Notes under the pieces: generated by a model | Told to the model about the DNA's origin: nothing | The model's input: only the letters and a program-made list of their open reading frames with translations | The model's database searches: none | Made by a program: the position numbers and the translations under genes | From: PALSA-1004 sp947474275 | GTDB taxonomy: Bacteria; Pseudomonadota; Gammaproteobacteria; Burkholderiales; SG8-41 | Assembly (NCBI GenBank): GCA_947474275.1 | Contig: CANJHY010000018.1 | Location: forward strand, 1 to 41,943 | Direction: 5' to 3' | Length of the DNA stretch: 41,943 bases | In this document: piece by piece, positions 23,179-30,867 of the stretch | Layout of the letters: each line of letters begins with the position of its first letter | How positions within the stretch are numbered: position 1 is the first letter of the stretch

Positions 23179-24266
23179 GCGATACACAACGGCTGCTGAC
23201 CGACACCGCGGAGCGCGTTTTCACCGATCTGTGCACGCGCGAGTGCGCCGAGGCCGCGGAGGCGGGGTCGTGGCCGACTCAGTTATGGCAGACCCTGAGC
23301 GAGACGGGACTGACGGCCGCGGCGGTTTCCGACGCGCGTGGCGGCGCGGGCGCCGGGCTCGCCGATTTGTGCGCGCTCGCGCGCGTGGCCGGCCGCCACG
23401 CCGCCCCCGTTCCTCTGGTCGAAACGTGGCTTGCGGAAACGCTGCTGGCGGCGGCGAATTTGCCGCCGATTGAAGGCCCGCTCGCCGCCGGTCCGGTCCT
23501 GCGCCGCGACACTCTGCGCCTGGAGCGGCGCGGCGGCAATTGGACGGTGAGCGGCACGGTCAAGCGCCTGCCCGGGGCGCGGCACGCGTCGGCATTGGTG
23601 CTTACCCTCGACGCGGATGATGGCGCGCGCACGGTCGTCGTACACGATGCCGGGAGCAGAATCGAAGCCGCCAATTACGCGGGAGAGCCGCGCGACGATT
23701 GGGAATTCCGGCAACATGTCATCGCCGACGAATGGGTGGGCGCCGCCGGTTCCGGCATGGGCCGCGCCGAGCTCTTCTTTCGCGGCGCGCTGTTCCGCAC
23801 GCAACAGATGGCGGGCGCCATGGAACGCGTGCTCGAGCTGACCGTTGCCTACGCGCAGGAGCGCATACAGTTCGGCAAAGCCATCGGCAAGTTCCAGGCC
23901 GTGCAACAGCAGATCGCGGCGCTGGCGTCGCAGGTCGCCGCCGGCAGTGCAGTGGCGCAGGCCGCCGCCGAAGCGAATTCTGAACGACTTGCGCGATTCG
24001 AAATTGCAGCGGCGAAGGCGCGCATCGGTGAGGCAGTGGCCGTGGTGGCGGGCGTTGCGCACCAGGTGCATGCCGCGATGGGCTTTACGCACGAACACTC
24101 ACTGCACCGCAGCACCCGCCGCCTGTGGGCATGGCGCGATGAATTCGGGACCGAGTCGGAATGGCAGGCGTGGGTCGGTGCGGTTGCCGTTCAGCTTGGC
24201 GGCGATGCGCTCTGGCCATACGTCGTCGCCGCGCGCAAGCCCGATATCGGCGCGGCTCTGCCATAA
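23175..24266 (+). CDS. Acyl-CoA dehydrogenase, second of a pair
   Basis: 363-aa divergent acyl-CoA dehydrogenase. Visible marks: GLTAAAVSDARGGAGAGLADL, ERIQFGKAIGKFQAVQQQIAAL (signature region 2), VHAAMGFTHEHSLHRSTRRLWAW. The C-terminal segment lacks the EGT motif and its catalytic Glu. Pairs of unequal, overlapping dehydrogenase genes encode alpha2-beta2 enzymes in steroid side-chain degradation (the ChsE/FadE type), so this and the preceding product may form one heteromeric enzyme (inference). The ATG at 23175 overlaps the upstream stop (ATGA); longer open sequence upstream is frame shadow. Confidence 0.84.
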   Translation: MSDTQRLLTDTAERVFTDLCTRECAEAAEAGSWPTQLWQTLSETGLTAAAVSDARGGAGAGLADLCALARVAGRHAAPVPLVETWLAETLLAAANLPPIEGPLAAGPVLRRDTLRLERRGGNWTVSGTVKRLPGARHASALVLTLDADDGARTVVVHDAGSRIEAANYAGEPRDDWEFRQHVIADEWVGAAGSGMGRAELFFRGALFRTQQMAGAMERVLELTVAYAQERIQFGKAIGKFQAVQQQIAALASQVAAGSAVAQAAAEANSERLARFEIAAAKARIGEAVAVVAGVAHQVHAAMGFTHEHSLHRSTRRLWAWRDEFGTESEWQAWVGAVAVQLGGDALWPYVVAARKPDIGAALP

Positions 24267-24311
24267 ACACGGTGCCGGAACGGCACGCCAACACCAGGAG
24301 GAAGAATCGCA

Positions 24312-25493
24312 ATGAACGCTACTGCGCCCCACGGACCCCTTGACGCAATACGCGTCCTGGATTTCACCAACATGCTGTCCGGCCCGTACTGCACGCGGCT
24401 GCTCGCCGATCTCGGCGCGGAAGTCATCAAGGTCGAGCCGCCGGCCGGCGACCACAACCGCAGCCGGCGCCCGGTGCGCAACGGCTTCAGCAGCTTTTTC
24501 GGGCATCTCAACTGCGGCAAGAAAAGCATCGTGCTCGATCTGAAGACCGCGGCGGGCCGCGACGCAGCGGCAGGGCTTGCCGCGAAGTCCGACATCATCG
24601 TTGAAAACTGGCGGCCGGGCGTCGCCGACCGTTTGGGTGTCAGCTATGCGCGTATCGTGCAGACGAATGCCGGCGTCATCTATTGTTCAATTTCCGGCTT
24701 CGGCCAGACCGGCCCCAACTCGCAGCGCCCCGCGTACGCGCCTATCGTGCACGCTGCAAGCGGATTCGATCTCGCGCAGGTCGATTACCAGGGCGGCGGC
24801 CGGCCCGCGAATACGGCGACATTCATTGCGGATGTATTCGGCGGCATGTCCGCGTTCGGCGCGGTGCAGACGGCGTTGTACAACCGCAAGCAAACCGGCA
24901 AGGGCCAGTACATCGATGTCGCCCTGATGGACGCGATGCTCAACCTTCTTGTTTACGAATGCCAGGAAGCGCAGGCGCCGACCAACGAAAAGATCCGCGT
25001 CTATCAGCCGCTCAAGACGCGCGACGGTTATGTCGTGGCTGCCCCCACGAGCCAGAAGAATTTCGAGCAACTTGCGCGTACCGTCGGTCATCCCGAGTGG
25101 ATACAGGATCCGCGGTTCGCGAAGACCCGCACGCGCGAAGCCAACTGGTCGGAGCTGATGGGCGTGATCGAAGAGTGGACGCAAACCCGCTCGGGAGAAG
25201 AATGCGAAAGCGCGCTGCTGGCGGGCGGCGTGCCGTGCACGCGTTACCGTACGGTCGACGAAGCGATGAACGACGCGCAGATGCAGGCGCGCGGCGGCAT
25301 GACGCGCGTGAAGGACCGTGTCGGCGAATACTGGGTGCCCAACGCTCCGTTCCAGATGCCGGGGATGAATACGGCGCCGCGGCCGCACGTGCCGGAGCTC
25401 GGTGAGAGCACCGTGGAAGTCCTTGTTGAACTGCTGGGCTATACGCCACAACAAGCGCGCGCATGTTCGGGCGACGCGGTGCCTGCCCACTGA
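24312..25493 (+). CDS. Type III (CaiB/BaiF) CoA-transferase
   Basis: 393-aa family III CoA-transferase. N-terminus GPLDAIRVLDFTNMLSGPYC, then GAEVIKVEPPAGD; the candidate catalytic Asp174 is in FIADVFGG, the position of Asp169 in formyl-CoA transferase. Further motifs: SISGFGQTGP, GKGQYIDVALMDAMLN and the C-terminal LGESTVEVL. Of the three transferases in the window this is closest to the classical succinyl-CoA-dependent group; the acid it activates is unknown. The ribosome-binding site CCAGGAGGAAG lies before 24312. It is separated by 45 bp from the dehydrogenase gene and by 22 bp from the hydratase gene downstream. Confidence 0.88.
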   Translation: MNATAPHGPLDAIRVLDFTNMLSGPYCTRLLADLGAEVIKVEPPAGDHNRSRRPVRNGFSSFFGHLNCGKKSIVLDLKTAAGRDAAAGLAAKSDIIVENWRPGVADRLGVSYARIVQTNAGVIYCSISGFGQTGPNSQRPAYAPIVHAASGFDLAQVDYQGGGRPANTATFIADVFGGMSAFGAVQTALYNRKQTGKGQYIDVALMDAMLNLLVYECQEAQAPTNEKIRVYQPLKTRDGYVVAAPTSQKNFEQLARTVGHPEWIQDPRFAKTRTREANWSELMGVIEEWTQTRSGEECESALLAGGVPCTRYRTVDEAMNDAQMQARGGMTRVKDRVGEYWVPNAPFQMPGMNTAPRPHVPELGESTVEVLVELLGYTPQQARACSGDAVPAH

Positions 25494-25515
25494 AACCATT
25501 AAACCCTGAGGAGAA

Positions 25516-26310
25516 ATGACAATGACTGCAGAAACACTGGTCCTGTTCAACGTCGACGAGCACGGTGTCGCGACCATTACACTCAACCGGCCCGAGAAGT
25601 ACAACGCTTTCACGAAGGACATGATCGTGCGCTGGGGGGCGCTGCTCGAACAATGCGAAAGCGATCCGAAGATCAGGGTCGTCGTGCTCACGGGCGCCGG
25701 CAAGGCGTTCTGTTCGGGAGGCGACATCAGCGTGCAGAAAGAGCGCGCGAACAACGATGCCCTCGAGCGCAAGGATTTCCTGTGGCGGCATGTGCATAAA
25801 ATCGCTTTCATCATGGAGCGCATGGACAAACCGACGATCGCCGCGATCAACGGCACCGCGCGCGGCGCGGGGCTCGATATGGCGCTGATGTGCGATCTGC
25901 GCCTGATGGCGGACTCGGCAATGGTTGCTGAAAGCTATATCAACGTGGGGTTGATCGCGGGCGACGGCGGCACTTATTACCTGCCGCGCATCATCGGCAC
26001 GCCGCGCGCGCTGGAGCTGTTCTGGACCGGGCGTGCGATAGGTTCCGAGGAAGCGCTGCGTATCGGGCTCGTGAACAACGTGGCCGCCCCGGACCAGCTC
26101 ATGGCCGCGACCTACGAACTCGCGCGCGCGATCGCGAGCCAGCCGTTCGAAGCGGTGCGCGCATACAAGCGTTCCGTTTACCAGGGCCTCAGCATGCCGC
26201 TTGCCGCGCATCTCGACATGGTGTCGTCGCATACTTCCATCCTGCGTGATACGCCGGACCACCGCGCGAGGGTAGCGGCGTTTCTCGAACGCAAGCGGCC
26301 CGCGAAATGA
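25516..26310 (+). CDS. Enoyl-CoA hydratase/isomerase
   Basis: Crotonase-fold protein of 264 aa. Recognisable segments: VATITLNRPEKYNAFTKDM, GAGKAFCSGGDI (oxyanion hole), AAINGTARGAGLDMALMCDLR, INVGLIAGDGGTYYLPRIIG, RALELFWTGRAIGSEEALRIGLVN. The two catalytic glutamates of rat mitochondrial hydratase are not both kept (GAGLD and AGDGG), so the exact reaction (hydratase, isomerase or hydrolase) is open. A GAGGAG ribosome-binding site precedes two close ATG codons (25516 and 25522). Last gene of the iclR operon; followed by the promoter and operator of the next unit. Confidence 0.88.
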   Translation: MTMTAETLVLFNVDEHGVATITLNRPEKYNAFTKDMIVRWGALLEQCESDPKIRVVVLTGAGKAFCSGGDISVQKERANNDALERKDFLWRHVHKIAFIMERMDKPTIAAINGTARGAGLDMALMCDLRLMADSAMVAESYINVGLIAGDGGTYYLPRIIGTPRALELFWTGRAIGSEEALRIGLVNNVAAPDQLMAATYELARAIASQPFEAVRAYKRSVYQGLSMPLAAHLDMVSSHTSILRDTPDHRARVAAFLERKRPAK

Positions 26311-26323
26311 CGGCGCACCGGCG

Positions 26324-26352
26324 TTGACATGGTTTCGATGCGAGCGTATCGT
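26324..26352 (+). promoter_or_regulatory. Promoter of the oxidoreductase-LeuCD-Bug operon
   Basis: A perfect -35 box TTGACA at 26324-26329 and TATCGT at 26347-26352 (four of six) lie 17 bp apart, just after the hydratase stop. The operator candidate begins four bases downstream, covering the expected start point, a position typical of repression. Confidence 0.65.
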
Positions 26353-26356
26353 TTAT

Positions 26357-26382
26357 TTGAACGCCGTTCAGTATATTGAACG
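26357..26382. promoter_or_regulatory. Three-half-site operator candidate, copy B (IclR target)
   Basis: Half-sites TGAACG (26358-26363), CGTTCA (26365-26370, perfect inverted repeat with the first) and TGAACG (26377-26382, direct repeat). Same spacing as copy A at 19842-19867 and 21 of 26 bases identical. The conserved parts are TTGAACG, GTTC, TATA and TGAACG. It sits between the promoter and the gene at 26469, which ties the second plus-strand operon to the iclR locus 6.5 kb away. Confidence 0.7.
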
Positions 26383-26468
26383 CTTGGGCAAGGGCAGGCC
26401 GGGTCCAGGCGCAAGGCGGTGGCCGCGATCGCTGCAGATCGTGTGTGCAAGAACCATGAGGAGTTCCA

Positions 26469-27638
26469 GTGTCGTCCGCAAGTGCCGCACCTAACGCCGG
26501 GATGAACCGCAAGCCATCCCTGCTATTTACGCCGCTGGAGATCCGCGGCGTTAAATTGCGCAATCGCATTGTCGTCTCGCCCATGGCGCAGTACTCGGCG
26601 CGCGACGGGTTCGTCACCGATTGGCATTTCGCCCATTTTGCGAAGTTCGCGATGGGCGGCGCCGGCATTGTCTTCACCGAGGCCACCAAGGTCGAGCGGC
26701 GCGGGCTGGGCACGGTGGGCGACATGGGCATCTGGAAAGATGAGCACATAGAACCGCTGCGGCGCATCAGCACTTTCATCAAATCGCAGGGCGCGGTAGC
26801 GGCAATCCAGCTTAATCACGCCGGCCGCAAAGCCGGAACATACAAGCCGTGGGCCGGCTTTGGCCCGCTCGACCGCAGCGTGCCCGTCGAAGGTGAGGCG
26901 CACTGGCCCGTCATCGGTCCGAGCGCGGTCGAATATCTCGAAGGCTGGCCGCTGCCGCGCGCCATGACCAAGGCGGACATCCAGGAGGTGCAGGCCAACT
27001 GGGTGAAAGCGGCGCAGCGCGCGCTGCTGGCGGGCTTCGACATCGTCGAAGTACACGGCGCACACGGTTATCTGATACACGAATTTCTGTCGCCCGCCTC
27101 GAACCAACGCACGGATGAGTACGGCGGCAGCCTGCAAAACCGCATGCGCTTCGCGCTCGAAGTTACCGCGGCGGTGCGGGCGGTCTGGCCCCAGGACAAG
27201 CCGCTGTTCTTTCGCGTGTCCGCGGTGGACGAGGGCGGCTGGACGCTCGACGATACGGTCGTGCTCGCGCGCGAACTGAAGGCGCTCGGCGTCGACGTTG
27301 TCGACTGCTCGGCGAGCGGCATCGCCATACGCTCGCCCACCGCGAGCCGGGTTGCCCCCAAGCTCGGCTTTCAGGTGCCGTACGCCGAACGCGTGCGCAA
27401 GGATGCGGGTCTCATGACGATGGCCGTGGGCCTGATCGTGCACGCCAGGCAAGCCGAGGAAATTCTCGCGCAGGGCCAGGCCGACCTGATTGCCGTGGGG
27501 CGTGAGATCCTCTACGACCCGTTCTGGCCCGCGCACGCCGCGCGCACGCTGGAACACGATACGGAATACAACACGTTGCCGGTGCAATACGGTTGGTGGC
27601 TCGACCGTCGCAGAAAAACCGGCTACGTCGAAGAATAA
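26469..27638 (+). CDS. NADH:flavin oxidoreductase, Old Yellow Enzyme (YqjM/XenA-like)
   Basis: 389-aa single-domain FMN barrel that would reduce activated C=C bonds. Motifs: LLFTPLEIRGVKLRNRIVVSPM, MAQYSARDGFVTDWH, QLNHAGRK, VEVHGAHGYLIHEFLSP (active-site His pair region), SNQRTDEYGGSLQNR, AVGREILYDPFW. These place it in the thermophilic-like OYE class with YqjM and XenA. The start is GTG at 26469 with GAGGAG upstream. It heads the second plus-strand operon. Together with the two-domain reductase at 14907 the region has two ene-reductases. The physiological substrate is unknown; an unsaturated ring or acid intermediate is plausible. Confidence 0.9.
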   Translation: MSSASAAPNAGMNRKPSLLFTPLEIRGVKLRNRIVVSPMAQYSARDGFVTDWHFAHFAKFAMGGAGIVFTEATKVERRGLGTVGDMGIWKDEHIEPLRRISTFIKSQGAVAAIQLNHAGRKAGTYKPWAGFGPLDRSVPVEGEAHWPVIGPSAVEYLEGWPLPRAMTKADIQEVQANWVKAAQRALLAGFDIVEVHGAHGYLIHEFLSPASNQRTDEYGGSLQNRMRFALEVTAAVRAVWPQDKPLFFRVSAVDEGGWTLDDTVVLARELKALGVDVVDCSASGIAIRSPTASRVAPKLGFQVPYAERVRKDAGLMTMAVGLIVHARQAEEILAQGQADLIAVGREILYDPFWPAHAARTLEHDTEYNTLPVQYGWWLDRRRKTGYVEE

Positions 27639-27819
27639 AGCGGTCGCGAGAGGCGCTTCAAAATGACACGCGACAACAAGAAAGTGACCGCAATCATGAT
27701 TGACTGTTCGATCGTCGCGCCCGCTGGCGCATAAGCGACCGGCACGTCATCGTTGCATGGGTGCCCGGATTCCGGGTGGTCTGCATAGCAAGGGGACGGG
27801 GCGGCGCATGGAGGAGCAA

Positions 27820-28779
27820 ATGAAGTCGGCAGCACTGGTATGTTTGGCATTGGCGGCAGGCGCGCCGTTTGCGGCGATTGCACAGGAATTCCCGGTGCGC
27901 CCGCTGCGGCTGATCATTCCTTATCCACCCGGCGGCGGCACCGATCTCATCGGACGCATCGTCGCCAAGCGGGTGGGCGACAGACTCGGTCAAACAGTCG
28001 TGGTAGACAACCGCGCGGGCGGCAATGGCGCGATAGGCGCGGCGGCGGCAGCCAGTGGGGCACCGGACGGCCACACCCTGCTCATGATCATTTCGACGCA
28101 TACCGTGCTGCCCAGCCTGCAGAAGCTTTCGTACGATCTCGTCAAGGACTTTACGGCGGTTACGCACATAGCCGATCTGCCCAACGTGCTTGGCGTACGC
28201 AATGCGCTGCCCTTAACGTCGGTCGCGGAACTGATTGCGCTCGCCCGCAAAAACCCGGGGCAGCTCACGTATGCCGGGGCTGGGATGGGCGGGCCGTCCC
28301 ATTTATCGGCCGCGCTCTTCAATCACATGACGGGCACGCGGATGCTGCATGTGCCATACAAGGGTACCGGGCCCGCGACCATCGACCTGCTCGGCGGTCA
28401 GGTCGATCTGATGTTCTCGACGTCACCCGGCATCATTCCCCACATGCGCTCAGGGAAGCTGCGGGCGCTGGCGGTTACGGACAGCAAGCGTTCGCCGGCT
28501 TTGCCCGAGCTGCCGACCATCGACGAAGCGGGCGTCAAAGGCTATGTATTCGTCTCCTGGTACGGCATGGTGGTGCGCGCGGGCACGCCGGTCAGGATAG
28601 TCGACCGCCTGCACGCTGAAAACACGGCGGTGTTGCAGATGCCCGAGGTGCGCCAGCTGCTCGAGGATCAGGGCGGGCAGATCACGGGACGTGGTCCCGC
28701 CGAGTTCGCGGCGTATTTGCGCACGGAAATCAAGCGCTGGGCCGAGATCATCGCGGTGACCCAGATCAAAGCCGAATAG
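27820..28779 (+). CDS. Bug/TctC-family periplasmic solute-binding protein
   Basis: 319-aa exported receptor. Signal peptide at residues 1-21 (MKSAALVCLALAAGAPFAAIA). Mature family marks: FPVRPLRLIIPYPPGGGTDLIGR, VVDNRAGGNGAIGA, HVPYKGTGPATIDLLGGQVDLMF, LPELPTIDEAG. Bug proteins bind carboxylates (often di- and tricarboxylates or amide-like compounds) between two lobes. Start at 27820 after GAGGAG; longer open frame upstream is not homologous. No tctA or tctB membrane gene is near. It lies just before the LeuCD-like genes, so its ligand may be the substrate of that enzyme. Confidence 0.9.
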   Translation: MKSAALVCLALAAGAPFAAIAQEFPVRPLRLIIPYPPGGGTDLIGRIVAKRVGDRLGQTVVVDNRAGGNGAIGAAAAASGAPDGHTLLMIISTHTVLPSLQKLSYDLVKDFTAVTHIADLPNVLGVRNALPLTSVAELIALARKNPGQLTYAGAGMGGPSHLSAALFNHMTGTRMLHVPYKGTGPATIDLLGGQVDLMFSTSPGIIPHMRSGKLRALAVTDSKRSPALPELPTIDEAGVKGYVFVSWYGMVVRAGTPVRIVDRLHAENTAVLQMPEVRQLLEDQGGQITGRGPAEFAAYLRTEIKRWAEIIAVTQIKAE

Positions 28780-28831
28780 CGGGCCAGCTCATGCCGTCTC
28801 TGCCGGATCATTCTTCATAAAGGACCGCGCC

Positions 28832-30241
28832 ATGTCAGCGCCCCGGACCATGCTGCAAAAAGTGATCGACCTGCACACCGTCGAGCATCGCGCAGGCGAG
28901 CTCCTGCTGTACGTCGATTACAACGTCGTTCACGAGGGGCCGTTCTACGCATTCGACGGACTCGCCCGCGAAGGGCGCGCTGTCATGCGCCCCGCGCAAA
29001 CCCTGGGCTTCGCCGATCACTACGTGCCGACCGTCGGACGCGAACTCGGCAGCGCCGGCATCGCCGATCCCGAAGCGCGCGGCATGGTCGAGCGCCTGCA
29101 GGCGAACGCCGAACGTACCGGCATCGTGCACTTTGGCATTTCCCACCCCCAACAGGGCATCATGCATGTCGTGTTCCCCGAACTCGGTATGGCGCATCCG
29201 GGCATGTTGATTGTGGGGTCGGACTCGCATACCTGCACCAACGGCGCATTCGGCGCGCTCGCGTTCGGCGTCGGCGCGTCCCAGATCAAGCACGTGCTGG
29301 CGACGCAAACGCTGTGGTTTCGCCAGCCGCGCGCGTTGCGCATCAACGTGGATGGGAGCCTGCGCCCGGGTGTCGGCGCAAAAGACCTCGCACTCGCCAT
29401 CATTGTGCGCATTGGCATGGCGGGCGGCAGCGGTGCGGCGATTGAGTATGCGGGCAGCGCGGTGCGTGCGCTGCCGATGGAAGCGCGCATGACGCTGTGC
29501 AATATGACGATCGAAGCCGGCGCCCGCGCGGGCCTCATAGCCCCCGATGAAACGACGTTCGCGTATTTACGCGGGCGGCCCCATGCGCCGCAGGGCGCAG
29601 CCTGGACTGAAGCGCGCGCATTCTGGCAAACGATGTCGACGGACGAGGGAGCCAGCTTCGAATCGGAACTGGTTATCGACGGGTCGCAGGTGCAGCCGAT
29701 GGTGACGTGGGGTACATCGCAGGACGAGGCGTGCGCCGTCTCGGACGTGATTCCGGATCCGTGCGCGATGACCGATCCCGCCCGCCGCACGCGCGCCGAG
29801 CACGCGCTCGCGTACATGGGACTCGCGCCGGGAACGGCGATGAAAGACATCGCGATCGACCGTGTCTTCATCGGCTCGTGCACGAATGCACGCCTCGATG
29901 ATCTGCGCGACGCCGCGCGCGTCGTGCGCGGGCAGCAGGCGCGCATTCCGGCCATCGTCGTGCCCGGTTCGATGACCGTAAAACGTGCCGCGGAGGCCGA
30001 GGGTCTGCATGATGTGTTCCGCAGCGCGGGTTTCGAGTGGCGTGAGCCCGGCTGCTCGATGTGCACCGGTGCAAACGGCGACCTCGTGCCCGCAGGCGAA
30101 CGCTGCGCGTCAACCTCGAACCGTAATATGGAAGGGCGGCAGGGCAAGGGCAGCCGCACGCACCTGGTGAGCCCGGCGATGGCAGCGGCGACGGCGATCA
30201 CCGGCCGCCTGGCCGACGTGCGCGAAATGGCGGGAGCGTAA
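28832..30241 (+). CDS. LeuC-like large subunit of an aconitase-family hydro-lyase
   Basis: 469-aa [4Fe-4S] hydro-lyase subunit. The three cluster cysteines are present: one in FIGSCTNARLDDL and two in REPGCSMCTGANGD. Substrate motif VGSDSHTCTNGAFGALAFGVG at residues 128-148; LeuC of leucine biosynthesis reads SHTSTHGAFG there, so the pocket differs. The C-terminal NRNMEGRQGKGSRTHLVSPAMAAA is family typical. Isopropylmalate isomerase relatives also act on dimethylmalate, citramalate/citraconate or similar acids. With the IclR operator, Bug receptors and CoA-transferase, a catabolic role on a branched C5-C6 acid is more likely than leucine synthesis; leuA and leuB are absent. Ribosome-binding site AAAGGA. 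Confidence 0.88.
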   Translation: MSAPRTMLQKVIDLHTVEHRAGELLLYVDYNVVHEGPFYAFDGLAREGRAVMRPAQTLGFADHYVPTVGRELGSAGIADPEARGMVERLQANAERTGIVHFGISHPQQGIMHVVFPELGMAHPGMLIVGSDSHTCTNGAFGALAFGVGASQIKHVLATQTLWFRQPRALRINVDGSLRPGVGAKDLALAIIVRIGMAGGSGAAIEYAGSAVRALPMEARMTLCNMTIEAGARAGLIAPDETTFAYLRGRPHAPQGAAWTEARAFWQTMSTDEGASFESELVIDGSQVQPMVTWGTSQDEACAVSDVIPDPCAMTDPARRTRAEHALAYMGLAPGTAMKDIAIDRVFIGSCTNARLDDLRDAARVVRGQQARIPAIVVPGSMTVKRAAEAEGLHDVFRSAGFEWREPGCSMCTGANGDLVPAGERCASTSNRNMEGRQGKGSRTHLVSPAMAAATAITGRLADVREMAGA

Positions 30242-30243
30242 CG

Positions 30244-30867
30244 ATCGAAACTTTCACGACACTCACGGCAGTCGCGGCGCCTTATTGTCATGCCGACGTG
30301 GACACCGATGAACTGATACCGCACCGCTTTCTGCGCAAGCCGTTGTCCGCGGGCTACGGCAATTTTCTGTTCCGCGACAAGCGCTACGCTGCCGGCGACC
30401 GCGAAGACGCCGGCTTCATTTTGAACCAGCCGCCATACCGACGCGCGCAAGTACTGGTGGCCGGCCGTAACTTCGGCTGCGGCTCGACGCGCGAAGGCGC
30501 GGTCTACGCGTTGCGCGACTTCGGTATCCGCTGCGTGATTGCGCCGAGCTTCGCCGACATCTTCACCGGCAATTGCGTGCAGAACGGCGTGCTCCCTGTC
30601 GTGCTGCCCGAACCCGCCATCGCAGCTCTGTGCACGCTGCTAGAGCAGCAACCCGGCTCGCAAGTAACAATCGACCTCGCGCTCCAGACCGTCAGATACC
30701 CGGACGGCACGTCGCGCGGCTTCGAAATCGAACCGTCGCGCAAGGCGCAGCTCCTCGAGGGACTGGACGAAATCGGCATCACGTTGAAATATGCCGCAGC
30801 GATTGCGCGCTTCGAAAACCGTTATCGCACCCAACTGCCGTGGCTCGCGCCCGTCAAGGCCGCTTGA
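30244..30867 (+). CDS. LeuD-like small subunit of an aconitase-family hydro-lyase
   Basis: Small (swivel) subunit partner of the LeuC-like protein. Motifs: HADVDTDELIPHRFL, VLVAGRNFGCGSTREGA, IAPSFADIFTGNCVQNGVLPV. LeuD usually has GSSREHA; here the His is Gly. Homology extends upstream of the first canonical start, GTG 30298: the codons from 30244 read ETFTTLTAVAAP after an ATC, exactly where LeuD proteins have their initiator Met. GGGAG at 30232-30236 lies seven bases before this ATC. I therefore propose ATC 30244 as start (207 aa); GTG 30298 would give 189 aa and drop the first strand. Three bases after the leuC-like stop; its own stop overlaps the next gene. Confidence 0.83.
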   Translation: METFTTLTAVAAPYCHADVDTDELIPHRFLRKPLSAGYGNFLFRDKRYAAGDREDAGFILNQPPYRRAQVLVAGRNFGCGSTREGAVYALRDFGIRCVIAPSFADIFTGNCVQNGVLPVVLPEPAIAALCTLLEQQPGSQVTIDLALQTVRYPDGTSRGFEIEPSRKAQLLEGLDEIGITLKYAAAIARFENRYRTQLPWLAPVKAA

